Positions 1 to 8,258 of a stretch of 64,000 nt of DNA are shown piece after piece. The DNA is from Gracilibacter sp. BRH_c7a (GTDB lineage Bacteria > Bacillota > Desulfitobacteriia > Desulfitobacteriales > Syntrophobotulaceae), in NCBI GenBank assembly GCA_001516055.1, contig LOEZ01000017.1:81682-145681 (forward strand). Direction: 5' to 3'. Within the stretch, counting starts at the first letter, position 1, and each line of letters begins with the position of its first letter. The notes under the pieces are model-generated. The model made no database searches. It was given only the letters and a program-made list of their open reading frames with translations, and was not told the DNA's origin. Position numbers and translations under genes: made by a program.

Positions 1-851
1 TAAAAGAGAGTGCGTTTACCTTGTGCCCATAAAGCTTCTATAACTGCTTTAAGGGAAGGCCAGTAGAAATTATCCCATTGTTTACGGTTCAAGAAGGGGT
101 AGCTCCCTCTATGCAACGGCATAAATGTAGGTAATGTAGTATCACCGCCTGCAGTCGCCAAAGCAAAGAAAATATTGTGTCCGATCAATACATCTAGGGC
201 AGCTAATACCTTATCAGGCCGTTTGTGTAAATCCATCATAATTCCATGTAGACCACGTAATGTATCCCCTAAGGTGTCAAAAGGTGCTTTACCAAACCCA
301 CCAATGCCTAATGGTACCCCGAATTCTTTAGCCCACATAGCCCCAGCTTGTTGGTTTGCTCCATTAAACATCACCGTAGCTGCAGCCCCTTTGATTAATG
401 CGATATTAGCTCGGTAAGATCCTGGCTCGGCAAACTCAGAGTGCAGGCGCGGTAAGTATACATTAAGAATCCACTTTGTGGGATCGGCAATAAATTTATC
501 ATAATCCTCTGCCAACATGTATTCTTCTTCTACGTATTGAAACTGACGGTTTTCCTCAAGTTCCCACCCAGAGAACTTATAGTATTTCGCTCCCACTGCA
601 TCATGAGGTGTAGCCCACCAAACACTGGGTGGACAAAATAAAACATCCATCTCAAAGTCAGTTAAAACTTTGCTTGCTGCCGCAAAATTTTTATTCATGT
701 CATAATAGATTTCCTGTAGAGTGAACCCGGCATGTTTGGCCATAAATTCACTTAGTTGCAGTCGAATAGGAACTCTGTCCGGTTTTCCTACATTCATGGC
801 AGTAACATAGCGATTGAGATTTTCCTGATAGATTTTTTCTTTGTCGCTCAT
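1..851 (-). CDS. URO-D superfamily (corrinoid) methyltransferase-like protein, 3' end outside window
   Basis: The reading frame opens at ATG 849-851 behind a GGAGGGACCAC-type ribosome site and stays open to the window edge (283 codons seen). The protein begins MSDKEKIYQENLNRYVTAMN and carries GKPDRVPIR near residue 22, the usual opening of uroporphyrinogen decarboxylase-fold proteins, then a GGFGKAPFDTLGD stretch near residue 185. In anaerobes these proteins are mostly methyltransferases that move methyl groups to or from corrinoid proteins. It lies just downstream of a corrinoid protein and a GntR regulator on the same strand, so a one-carbon (O- or N-demethylation) role is likely. The substrate cannot be told from sequence. 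The C-terminal part is missing because of the window end. Confidence 0.8.
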   Translation of the reverse strand, partial: MSDKEKIYQENLNRYVTAMNVGKPDRVPIRLQLSEFMAKHAGFTLQEIYYDMNKNFAAASKVLTDFEMDVLFCPPSVWWATPHDAVGAKYYKFSGWELEENRQFQYVEEEYMLAEDYDKFIADPTKWILNVYLPRLHSEFAEPGSYRANIALIKGAAATVMFNGANQQAGAMWAKEFGVPLGIGGFGKAPFDTLGDTLRGLHGIMMDLHKRPDKVLAALDVLIGHNIFFALATAGGDTTLPTFMPLHRGSYPFLNRKQWDNFYWPSLKAVIEALWAQGKRTLF

Positions 852-963
852 GTGGTCCCTCCTCTTTGTACGATGTTCTTTCTGCTTAGTAATTCTTAGT
901 AATACACTTAAATTAGTAATTCACCCCCAAATCCTAAACCTCAGTTATATATTTCAATGCATA

Positions 964-1013
964 AAAAATAGTTAAAATTTGTTATGTTGTATATACAAAT
1001 TTTAACTATTTTT
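964..1013. repeat. 19-bp perfect inverted repeat between corrinoid and methyltransferase genes
   Basis: Positions 964-982 and 995-1013 are exact reverse complements (arm AAAAATAGTTAAAATTTGT) around a 12-base spacer. The arms end in A and T runs, so the structure could be a bidirectional terminator after the corrinoid gene or an operator for the nearby GntR protein. The long perfect AT-rich arms do not separate the two ideas. Confidence 0.6.
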
Positions 1014-1072
1014 CTATAGTCTAGTCAATGTTTACTTTTCTGTTTTTTCTGACAATAATCCCCTAAAAATTC

Positions 1073-1717
1073 TTAATCGTCCTGACTGCGAAGCATTGGC
1101 AGTAAAATCTTCAGGGCTTCGGCAACATTATCCGCATAGAAATCTGCACCACTAAATTCTTTAACTAGCGGATTTGCCTGGTAGCCCCCTACAATAATTT
1201 TAACCTTTTCCCTCAGCCCTGATTCCTCTAATAACTCGACCACTTTCTTAACTGATCCTACACAGAACGAGAGCAAGACACTGATACCAAGGATGGATGT
1301 TCCCGTTTCATTAACAGCTTGCACAAATTTCTCCGGGGGAACGTCTATCCCCAAATCATATACCTTAAAACCGTAAGATCGGAGTAAGTAAATCATAATA
1401 TCTTTTCCTAGATCATGGATATCTCCTTCAATTGTCCCAATCACAATTGAGCATCTATGGTTACATTGGCTTGCAGGAATATACGGTTCTACAATCTTCA
1501 TAATACCTGAAAAGATTTGCTTGGACATTACAAGATCGGACAAGAAATACTCGCCATCGCTATATTTTTTCCCAACTTCCTCTACCCCTTGGCGGCAACA
1601 TTCCACGATTTCCATGGCTGAACTACCTAACTTTATCTTCTCTCCTACTAGAGAAAGTACTTTATCTTCATCAAGTTCAGCCATCGCCTGACGCAATTGA
1701 TCATCCAAAACAAACAA
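1073..1717 (-). CDS. Corrinoid (B12-binding) protein of a methyltransferase system
   Basis: The 214-residue protein has an N-terminal helical B12-binding-2 (cap) domain over about residues 1-90 and a Rossmann-like B12-binding domain after it. The cobalt-ligating signature D-x-H-x-x-G is visible as GDIHDLGKDI. The later GISVLLSF and IIVGGYQANP stretches fit the same fold. This is the MtbC/MttC/MtvC type of methyl carrier that works between a substrate methyltransferase and a second methyltransferase. It starts 12 bases after the GntR stop, so the two are co-transcribed. The partial URO-D protein downstream is the likely partner enzyme. The actual methyl donor is unknown. Confidence 0.92.
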   Translation of the reverse strand: MFVLDDQLRQAMAELDEDKVLSLVGEKIKLGSSAMEIVECCRQGVEEVGKKYSDGEYFLSDLVMSKQIFSGIMKIVEPYIPASQCNHRCSIVIGTIEGDIHDLGKDIMIYLLRSYGFKVYDLGIDVPPEKFVQAVNETGTSILGISVLLSFCVGSVKKVVELLEESGLREKVKIIVGGYQANPLVKEFSGADFYADNVAEALKILLPMLRSQDD

Positions 1718-1729
1718 CTCCCGGCTAAA

Positions 1730-2485
1730 TTATTCCTTCTTGTACCATCCGTCGTAACTCGTTAATTTATATCGATCCCCTCTGTAAACCGATCTGCCCC
1801 AACCTATCGGCTTCCGATCAGGGGCATAAATTGTTTGCTCAATCACGATAACAGGGGTATTAGGTGGGACTCCGAGGATTACCGCCTCTTCTTCTGTGGT
1901 TATACTTACTTGCAAGACTTTCTTCGCTCCTATCGGCACATAATCACTATGGGCAGCAATGATTTCTGGCAAAGAAGGATCTTTTAACTCTTTTTCTAGA
2001 ATGGGTTTACTTTTGGTATAGAAAACATACTTATTCTCGCAAGCAATACGTTCGTCTTCAGCAGACAATACCGTTTTAAAATACAGAAACTTTGCATTAC
2101 TATCAACTATCTCAAATTTTTCTTGAAGAAGTTTATTCGCTCTAATGATATCAGCTTGAACAAGGGTAATTTTTTGTTGAAGGCCTCTTTGTTCAATCTC
2201 CTCATTAAAATTGTTCAATTCGAACACGATATTATCTAATTTAGGCCGGGCAACAAATGTACCTCTGCCTTGCTGTGTTGAAATCATCCCAGCAGATACA
2301 AGTTCGGCTATCGCCCTGCGTACAGTCATCCTGCTAATTTCAAACCGTGCAGCAATCTCCATCTCAGTTGGCAAGACTTCACCAGGCTGAAATTCGCCAC
2401 GCCGGATTTGTCCTTCAAGAAGTTTTGCTAATTGATAGTAGATTGGAATTACTGAACTCTTGTCAATCCACGCTTCGTCACCCAT
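1730..2485 (-). CDS. GntR-family (UTRA) transcriptional regulator
   Basis: Of 251 residues, about 12-80 form a winged helix of GntR type: YYQLAKLLEGQIRRGEF, then LPTEMEIAARFEISRMTVRR, then QQGRGTFVARP. Residues about 95-240 form a UTRA ligand-binding domain like that of HutC/YvoA, seen for example in VIVIEQTIYAPDRKPIGWG. It is the first gene of a leftward cluster with the corrinoid protein and URO-D-type methyltransferase, so it probably senses the methylated substrate or a product. This is inferred from position. The start ATG at 2485 is followed directly by a typical GntR N-terminus. Confidence 0.92.
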   Translation of the reverse strand: MGDEAWIDKSSVIPIYYQLAKLLEGQIRRGEFQPGEVLPTEMEIAARFEISRMTVRRAIAELVSAGMISTQQGRGTFVARPKLDNIVFELNNFNEEIEQRGLQQKITLVQADIIRANKLLQEKFEIVDSNAKFLYFKTVLSAEDERIACENKYVFYTKSKPILEKELKDPSLPEIIAAHSDYVPIGAKKVLQVSITTEEEAVILGVPPNTPVIVIEQTIYAPDRKPIGWGRSVYRGDRYKLTSYDGWYKKE

Positions 2486-2588
2486 CTAATTTAAACTCCC
2501 GTTCCTGGCTATCATTAATTACAACCTCATTCTGTCATTCTTAGATTAATTTAAGATTATGAGACTGTCAACACTTTATGCTTAGATA

Positions 2589-3456
2589 TCAATTCATCTT
2601 GTCCAACACCCTATACTGCAAGGATTCAGCCAGATGCTCTACCTGAATATCAGGACAATTATCCATATCAGCTGCAGTTCTGGCTACTCGGAGAATACGG
2701 TCGTGCGCTCTGGCACTGAAGTGCTGTTTATCAAAAACCCTTTGGAGAAGAGATTCTCCTTGTCTATCTAAGCGACATATCTCCTTTGTTTCCCGGCCTG
2801 TCATCTCAGCATTAGTCTTAATCTCTTTAAACCTTTCCCACTGTTTTTCCCTAGCTTTAACAACCCGTTGAAGGACTACTTCCGAAGTTTCTGTATTATC
2901 ACCATGTTTCAACTCCTGATAATTAAGACGAGGAACTTCAATCTGGAGGTCAAAGCGATCGAGTAAAGGGCCGGAGACCCTACCTCGGTAATTATTTATT
3001 TGAATAGGACTACAAGAACATAGCCGTCCCTTATCTCCAAGATAACCGCAAGGACATGGATTCATCGATCCTATAACACTGACTCGGGCAGGAAAATCTA
3101 CTCTTCCCCGAGCTCTAATTAAGGTAAACGTTCTATCTTCCAGAGGTTGCCGCAAGGACTCCAATACTTCTCGGGAAAACTCAGGCAGTTCATCAAGAAA
3201 TAATACTCCATGATTGGCTAGAACCAATTCTCCAGGAATAATTTTTTGACCTCCCCCGATAATCCCTGCCACTGTAGCGGTATGGTGAGGGCTCCTAAAC
3301 GGTCTGGTTGTTATCAATCTGCCTTCTCCTTGCAGCAACCCAGCAGAACTATACATCTGGGTGACTTCCAAACTCTCTTCAGAAGTAAGAGGAGGTAGGA
3401 TACCGGCAAATGCTCTAGCCAGGAGAGTCTTGCCGGAACCTGGTGGACCCATCATT
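2589..3456 (-). pseudogene. comM: comM (YifB), C-terminal part, separated by prophage
   Basis: This is the ATPase half of the Mg-chelatase-like protein ComM/YifB, a hexameric helicase for branch migration during natural transformation. The Walker A motif GPPGSGKT directly follows MM at the 5' end. LFLDELPEF (Walker B), GSMNPCPCGYLGD and LLDRFDLQIEVP follow, and the usual Mg-chelatase C-terminal domain ends the protein. The reading frame runs upstream as H-N-L-L-M-M-G-P and then meets a TAA supplied by the prophage at 3470-3472. The missing 233 N-terminal residues lie at 36437-37137. No promoter or ribosome site is visible for this half, so it is probably silent while the prophage is present. 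Confidence 0.93.
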
Positions 3457-3477
3457 AGTAAGTTATGTTACATTGTC
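3442..3477. other. Left prophage junction (attL)
   Basis: The host side is 3442-3456 (GGTGGACCCATCATT), the shared dinucleotide is AG at 3457-3458, and the phage arm is 3459-3477 (TAAGTTATGTTACATTGTC). The phage arm is a 13-of-19 reverse complement of the phage arm at attR, which places the crossover at the centre of a 40-bp attP. The arm ends on the integrase stop codon. Confidence 0.8.
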
Positions 3478-5251
3478 ATTTTCTAAAATATATGGATATT
3501 TCTCCATTTGAATATATTTGTATTACTGCCTCTTCACTAACATTGGTCATCACAACCTCGTTCTCGTTAATATCTTTAAGATATTTATCGGTTAAAGATT
3601 TAATCTGATCATTCATTTTAAACTTAAAACCTATTTCTGGTATATTAACCTCTTGGTACATCCTATGGATATCTTTTGCTTTTCTAATTTCATAGGAAAT
3701 TATTTCTTGTTTTATTTCCTCAATTTCATACTCTTTTTTTGCTCCTATATTCTCTATCTTATTGATGATATTCTCTATTTCAATTATCTCATTTTTATGC
3801 TCATCATCATTTATACTTAGTGTTCTTATTTCATGCTTTAAATCTTCTATCTGTATATCGAAGCGTTCTTTTGCTGATAGATAATATTGTTCATCAATAG
3901 AATTTTGAAAGAAAAACATATCATTAAGTTTATTAAGCTTCTCAATTAATACATCTAGTTCTCTTGTTTTACAGCTTATTACCTCTTCATTATCTTGGTC
4001 TAATTTCTCAAATATCTTTTTTCTTACTTTCTCACAATAAGCTATGAGAATTTTTTTACTACTATAAACATAGTTATAATATTCAATTGCGATAAGTGTT
4101 ATAGCATTTTCAAGATAATCTAACTTCACATTTATACTGTTGCATGCAATAGTTCCATTTTTTTTCTTATTACCACAATTATAAAATATGTTCTCCTTAT
4201 CCATATTTCTAGTAAAATTACTTCCACAATTATGACATTTAATTAACTCGGCATACTCTGATGTTCCTTTATATATTCCCTTTTGGTTCTTAACGCTTAT
4301 TTTGTTTTCTCTGATGCTTTGGCACTGGTCAAATAATTGACTAGTAATTATAGCCGGAATCTTAACATTCTTCTCCATTATCCATTCGCTTTTATCTCTT
4401 TTTTTTGGGTAATGCTTCCCGATAATGACCATACCCGTATCATATTTTTGCCTGACTGAATACCCCGCATATTTTTCATTATCAAGAATTTTGCTTATTG
4501 TACTTTTTTGAAAGTCTTTATGTTTTCTGGTCTTTATATCATTTTCTTTTAGATAATTAATAATCCTTCTAATCCCTAATCCCTCACTATATAATTTAAA
4601 GATTTTCTGAATTACTTCGGCTTCATGGGTGACTATTTCAAGTCTATTTTCAGCTTGAATATATGTATATCCATAAATATTGCTATTTGTCATGATAATC
4701 CCTTTTCTTGCACCTTCCTGATGTCCCCAATGTACTTTACTACTTTTATCCTTGCTGTCTTGCTCATCAAATACTTGCATAAGTTTTAGCAGAAAATCTT
4801 GAGATAAATCTTTAGTATTAATATTCTGTTCAATGAAATTTATATATACATTTTTTTGGCGTAATTGATCTATTATTTCTGATGATAATGTATTTCTTGC
4901 AAATCTGCTAGTATTCTTAATCCATATTTCATTAAATAATGGTTTTCTTTCCGATACTTGTGAATATATATGTTTTTTACCGTTTGATTTTGTTTCGATA
5001 ACATCTAATCCAGCGTCATATAACATTTTATTAAATTGTGGCTTATTATAAAGTTTTGTCCCCGTTAATCCTTCATCAGCGTAAATTTTAGTTAATTTAT
5101 ATCCTGATTTATTGATTTCCCTACTGAAATATGACTGTTGGTTCTCAAAACTATTTTGTTGTTCCTTGCTGTCTGTTGATACTCTAGCATAAGCACATAC
5201 CTTAATCAATTCGCAGGTATTTAAATTTGTTTTCAAAATCTTAGCCTCCAT
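3476..5251 (-). CDS. Large serine recombinase (phage integrase)
   Basis: This 591-residue protein catalyses phage integration at the comM site. The N-terminal resolvase domain (about 15-160) carries the nucleophile Ser25 in AYARVSTD and the arginine motif NTSRFARNTL. A recombinase domain follows (about 180-290, with GLGIRRIINYL and the STISKIL/YAGY region). A zinc ribbon comes next, with CHNC near residue 340 and CG...C after it. The C-terminal 200 residues are a charged coiled coil, as in the phiC31/TP901/A118 class. Its stop codon lies within the left phage arm, which is the expected position. A separate excision-directing factor is not recognised. Confidence 0.95.
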   Translation of the reverse strand: MEAKILKTNLNTCELIKVCAYARVSTDSKEQQNSFENQQSYFSREINKSGYKLTKIYADEGLTGTKLYNKPQFNKMLYDAGLDVIETKSNGKKHIYSQVSERKPLFNEIWIKNTSRFARNTLSSEIIDQLRQKNVYINFIEQNINTKDLSQDFLLKLMQVFDEQDSKDKSSKVHWGHQEGARKGIIMTNSNIYGYTYIQAENRLEIVTHEAEVIQKIFKLYSEGLGIRRIINYLKENDIKTRKHKDFQKSTISKILDNEKYAGYSVRQKYDTGMVIIGKHYPKKRDKSEWIMEKNVKIPAIITSQLFDQCQSIRENKISVKNQKGIYKGTSEYAELIKCHNCGSNFTRNMDKENIFYNCGNKKKNGTIACNSINVKLDYLENAITLIAIEYYNYVYSSKKILIAYCEKVRKKIFEKLDQDNEEVISCKTRELDVLIEKLNKLNDMFFFQNSIDEQYYLSAKERFDIQIEDLKHEIRTLSINDDEHKNEIIEIENIINKIENIGAKKEYEIEEIKQEIISYEIRKAKDIHRMYQEVNIPEIGFKFKMNDQIKSLTDKYLKDINENEVVMTNVSEEAVIQIYSNGEISIYFRK

Positions 5252-5308
5252 ATTTTAACGCCTTGATAATGTTCTATTAATTATTTTAGTACATTGTCAT
5301 TATATCAG

Positions 5309-5608
5309 TCATATTGCAATAGGTAAATGTTTTATAAAATTATCATAATCTCCCTGATCTTTTATAACCGAACCCTCTTTTGTGTTGATAAAGAAATGAT
5401 TTATATCAAAGTAGTCATTATTTAAGAGTATGTAATCTTTAATAAATGGTAATTTTCTTTCTATATACAATACTTCCTGTGATAAATTTTCCGATGATCC
5501 AATACAAATAATAACAATCTCATAATGCTTGTATAATCTTTTTAACTGTTCGTATAGATTTGATTTCATCACGTAACCCAAATCTATGTAAATTTTTGTT
5601 TTACTCAT
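5309..5608 (-). CDS. Small protein, weakly like HAD-type 5'-nucleotidase fold; function unknown
   Basis: The 99-residue frame lies just upstream of the integrase. It begins KIYIDLGYVMKS and has a hydrophobic strand HYEIVIICIGS, then LPFIKDYILLNNDYFD. This spacing resembles deoxyribonucleotidase-like HAD proteins, but the second aspartate of the D-x-D signature is glycine, so catalysis of that type is unlikely. The resemblance is weak and the gene may be something else. It overlaps no convincing frame on the other strand. Confidence 0.5.
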   Translation of the reverse strand: MSKTKIYIDLGYVMKSNLYEQLKRLYKHYEIVIICIGSSENLSQEVLYIERKLPFIKDYILLNNDYFDINHFFINTKEGSVIKDQGDYDNFIKHLPIAI

Positions 5609-5751
5609 TTAATCCCTCGCTTCCTATATTAAAAAAGAAGTACAAAATATGTACTCCTAAAGATATTATCGCTATGTAATTTAAAAAGGTTTTCACTCCA
5701 TAGCTACAGAATTTAACATTAGAGTTTATAGAATAGTTATGGTGTGTTTTT

Positions 5752-6063
5752 ATGTTTAAAATGATTTTGCTATTTCCCATAATCTTATTCATCCTCAGTA
5801 TTATTGATGGAATTTTAACTCTTTGGGGATTACGACTTAATATAATCGAAGAAGTTAATCCTATGATGAAATTTTTTATCAAGTTAAGTCCTGTAGTATT
5901 TATGGCTATCAAAATATTTCTATCACTATTACTTATTGCCCTTCTTTGGAGGATAGGAGATAGGCTACATAAATCTATTATTTATTTGTTGTGGTTTAGT
6001 TTTGTTGTTTATTCCTTGGTGATAATATTTCATATTTACTGGATTTATATTGCATTTGTATAA
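5752..6063 (+). CDS. DUF5658-like small membrane protein
   Basis: The 103-residue protein has three strongly hydrophobic segments (about 3-24, 45-66 and 76-100). The IDGILTLWGLRLNIIEEVNP stretch resembles DUF5658 membrane proteins. It reads rightward between leftward tail genes and the integrase, so it is a separately transcribed accessory gene. With no recognised holin in the prophage, a lysis role is conceivable, but the sequence offers no direct support. The opposite-strand frame at 5601-5912 is taken as a shadow. Confidence 0.6.
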   Translation: MFKMILLFPIILFILSIIDGILTLWGLRLNIIEEVNPMMKFFIKLSPVVFMAIKIFLSLLLIALLWRIGDRLHKSIIYLLWFSFVVYSLVIIFHIYWIYIAFV

Positions 6064-6088
6064 CAAAAAAGCGGGTAAGAATAAAAAT

Positions 6089-6116
6089 AAGGGATGTACT
6101 ATTCGGTACACCCCTT
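6089..6116 (-). terminator. Intrinsic terminator at end of late tail operon
   Basis: Arms 6089-6099 and 6106-6116 pair at 10 of 11 positions. On the minus strand the hairpin is followed by ATTTTTATTC. It lies just past the stop of the Ig-like tail gene (6131). It may also end the converging rightward gene at 5752-6063. Confidence 0.75.
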
Positions 6117-6130
6117 GTTTAACTCTATCA

Positions 6131-7240
6131 TTAAAACAAACTAGCTAATTTAATCGACTTTTCAACATACTGTGAAGAATCTGCCCTATCCGCTGCCCTC
6201 AAAGTGATATAGTGAGTTTTTGAGTTAGCCATTATATTGCATTGAGTATTATTTGTAATAGTTAAAGTATAAGCACTTGTCGGAGTGCTACCAGGAATAA
6301 TCGTAAAATCAAACTCTGCATCTGGTACTAACATTCCATTATTGTATTTATTCACTGTATACGTTTCTGAGTAGTTTAAATATATTTCTGGTTCTCCAAC
6401 CAACTCATAAGAAAAATTATCTTGCGGAACATCATCAATTATAACTGCAATGGAATCGATTACAGATTCATCTGATTCTAAACGAACTGAAATAGTGACG
6501 TTACCAATGTCTTTAGGAGTTACTAATCCGTTAGAACTAACCGTTGCAATGGCTTCATTAGAAGTTGAGAATACTACAGGTAATGGTTCAGTAAGAATTA
6601 TATCTCCATCCTTTTGCTGAGTAATTAATTGTACTGGAGTATCAATATTTGTCGTTGCACTCTCACCGTTTAATATCTCAATAGAATAATTCGGTAATAC
6701 CTGTTCTTCTGCTGTAAATATCATCTTGATATATAGCAATCCTGATTGACTTAAATCATCAATATTTTGTACAGAATAGTTCAATTTACCTATTTTATAA
6801 ATGTCATTTATTTTGATATTGCTATTGATAACATTATCTTGAAGCAAGATATAAATCTGATTATCTAAGGTAGAAATATAAGTTGACGAATCAATATTAA
6901 GAGAAATTTTATCCATTACTATACATTGAACATTATGTAGAATTCCTCCGATGTTTACGGTCAAGATATTATTGCATTTTCTTATCCTAACCCTATATAT
7001 ATTCACATCATGATTATTATTATTTTGTATTTCACTAATCATAAGCCAATTCTGATTTTGATAGTATATCAATCCACCAGATTCATAAGAAAATTTAGTG
7101 GTTAGAATTACTTCGTCATTTTTTGATATTTTATCTGTGGCCTTTACGAAAAGACCTTTGTGTAAAATTCCATTCAATAAAAAAGGCTCTCCCTTTTCAT
7201 AAAGTAAAAAATCCATATTCTTATTTGTGGATAATCTCAT
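6131..7240 (-). CDS. Putative tail protein with bacterial Ig-like (Big_2) domain
   Basis: The 369-residue protein is the last gene of the late operon. Residues about 190-270 form a Big_2-type Ig repeat: the stretch FSTSNEAIATVSSNGLVTP followed by IGNVTISVRL is diagnostic. The N-terminal half is beta-rich and unrecognised. A further beta-rich segment of about 100 residues ends the protein. Such domains are common on phage tail and fibre surfaces, so an adsorption or virion-decoration role is likely. Its ATG overlaps the stop of the previous gene at 7240. Confidence 0.65.
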   Translation of the reverse strand: MRLSTNKNMDFLLYEKGEPFLLNGILHKGLFVKATDKISKNDEVILTTKFSYESGGLIYYQNQNWLMISEIQNNNNHDVNIYRVRIRKCNNILTVNIGGILHNVQCIVMDKISLNIDSSTYISTLDNQIYILLQDNVINSNIKINDIYKIGKLNYSVQNIDDLSQSGLLYIKMIFTAEEQVLPNYSIEILNGESATTNIDTPVQLITQQKDGDIILTEPLPVVFSTSNEAIATVSSNGLVTPKDIGNVTISVRLESDESVIDSIAVIIDDVPQDNFSYELVGEPEIYLNYSETYTVNKYNNGMLVPDAEFDFTIIPGSTPTSAYTLTITNNTQCNIMANSKTHYITLRAADRADSSQYVEKSIKLASLF

Positions 7241-7521
7241 TAGACCACCTCTGACTGTCTATCTAATAAATATAGCCAAAATTCCTGGTATGTTATGAAA
7301 GTTTGTATTTTCAAAACTTTATACAGTAAATCTCCAATTCTCAGATAACCGTCCATGTTGATTAACGGCTCTATATAGTTTATAAATAACCGCTTCGTTA
7401 TTTCAAAAGAATAATCTCCAATTTCAATTGTTGTACTATACTCCTGAAAATCACCTAAGATCGTTTTTTCCGTGGCATTATTTTGGCTATTACCAAGTAT
7501 CAATACTTCAGTTTCATTCAT
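7240..7521 (-). CDS. Small late-operon protein, unknown
   Basis: The 93-residue protein is unrecognised. It has no signal peptide or membrane segment and is rich in I, L, Y and E. It is translationally coupled to the Ig-like tail gene (one-base overlap). It sits downstream of a strong hairpin, so its expression may differ from that of the tape-measure genes. A tail-tip or fibre-assembly role is inferred from position only. Confidence 0.55.
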   Translation of the reverse strand: MNETEVLILGNSQNNATEKTILGDFQEYSTTIEIGDYSFEITKRLFINYIEPLINMDGYLRIGDLLYKVLKIQTFITYQEFWLYLLDRQSEVV

Positions 7522-7566
7522 TAGATCACTTCCTTTTATGTTATCAAGTTTTCTTGTAAAAAAGTA

Positions 7567-7620
7567 AGGGGTAGAGTGAAAAGGATACGCAGATTGTGCG
7601 TATCCTTTCCCCCTACCCCT
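7567..7620 (-). terminator. Long double-stem hairpin inside the tail operon
   Basis: The outer arms AGGGGTAG (7567-7574) and CTACCCCT (7613-7620) enclose a near-perfect inner stem (7580-7591 with 7597-7608). On the minus strand it is followed by TTACTTTTTTAC. It overlaps the stop of the gene at 7619. It should terminate or attenuate transcription before the last two tail genes. Confidence 0.75.
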
Positions 7621-7927
7621 ACTGTCGAATAATCCTACGACCAGTTACAAATGCGTCTATAGAATTTCCATTGATAAATTCCACAAAAACATAATCACCA
7701 TTAATAAATGTTACATCGGGATTAGTGGGAATAAGTTGAGATGTAGTGTTAGCATCTACAAATACGTAAGCACGTGCGTTATCTACAACTGAATCAATTA
7801 CTCCATAATGTGTATTACCCACTTTGAATTTAGCTAATTTTCTATTAACTACTGTTTCTATTGCTCCGATTATTTCATTTTGAAAAGAAATAATTTCTGA
7901 AGTAGAAGGACGATTATTCTGTCTCAT
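7619..7927 (-). CDS. Small beta-rich tail-region protein
   Basis: I place the start at ATG 7925-7927 (MRQNNRPSTSEII, 102 residues) because an AAAGGTGTGAATAT ribosome site precedes it and a longer frame would overlap the neighbour. The C-terminal half (VDNARAYVFVD, then FINGDYVFVEFING) looks like the small beta-barrel of the next gene and of the gene at 23257. It follows the tape measure closely, so it is probably a tail-tip component. No family name is certain. Confidence 0.6.
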   Translation of the reverse strand: MRQNNRPSTSEIISFQNEIIGAIETVVNRKLAKFKVGNTHYGVIDSVVDNARAYVFVDANTTSQLIPTNPDVTFINGDYVFVEFINGNSIDAFVTGRRIIRQ

Positions 7928-7955
7928 ATATTCACACCTTTGCCTCCCCATACAT

Positions 7956-8255
7956 CTATTTCTTTGCAACGCCAACAAAGGCATTTGATAAACTTCGGAT
8001 TGAATACAGATAAACTTCATCGCCAGCCGACAAAGTTTGATTAGTTTTGTTTTTTAATTTTTGAATTACTTCTTCTTCCATCGGTAGCGTTACATTTACT
8101 GTCCCGTCTGCGTTGACACTTTCAACAATTGCACTATTTGTACATAGTACCCCAAGCTTCTTAAACTCTTCTCTAAAAATTCTTCTTGTCGTTCTTTCGA
8201 CATAATATTCTATTGCTTTAATTATATCGATATCATTCAAAATCATTTTTTGCAC
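7956..8255 (-). CDS. Small beta-barrel-like phage protein with LSAGDEVY motif
   Basis: This is a 99-residue protein three bases after the tape-measure stop. An N-terminal helix (IDIIKAIEYYVERTTRRIF) precedes a small beta domain (VNADGTVNVTLP, then QTLSAGDEVYLYSI). The pattern N-Q-x-LSAGD-x-VY also occurs at 23257-23547 in the replication region. Position suggests a tail component. The family is not identified. Confidence 0.6.
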   Translation of the reverse strand: MQKMILNDIDIIKAIEYYVERTTRRIFREEFKKLGVLCTNSAIVESVNADGTVNVTLPMEEEVIQKLKNKTNQTLSAGDEVYLYSIRSLSNAFVGVAKK

Positions 8256-8258
8256 CTC

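Noticed and set aside
5601..5912. Leftward 103-residue frame opposite the DUF5658-like gene
   Set aside because: Its translation looks random, while the rightward frame has membrane helices and a family-like block.
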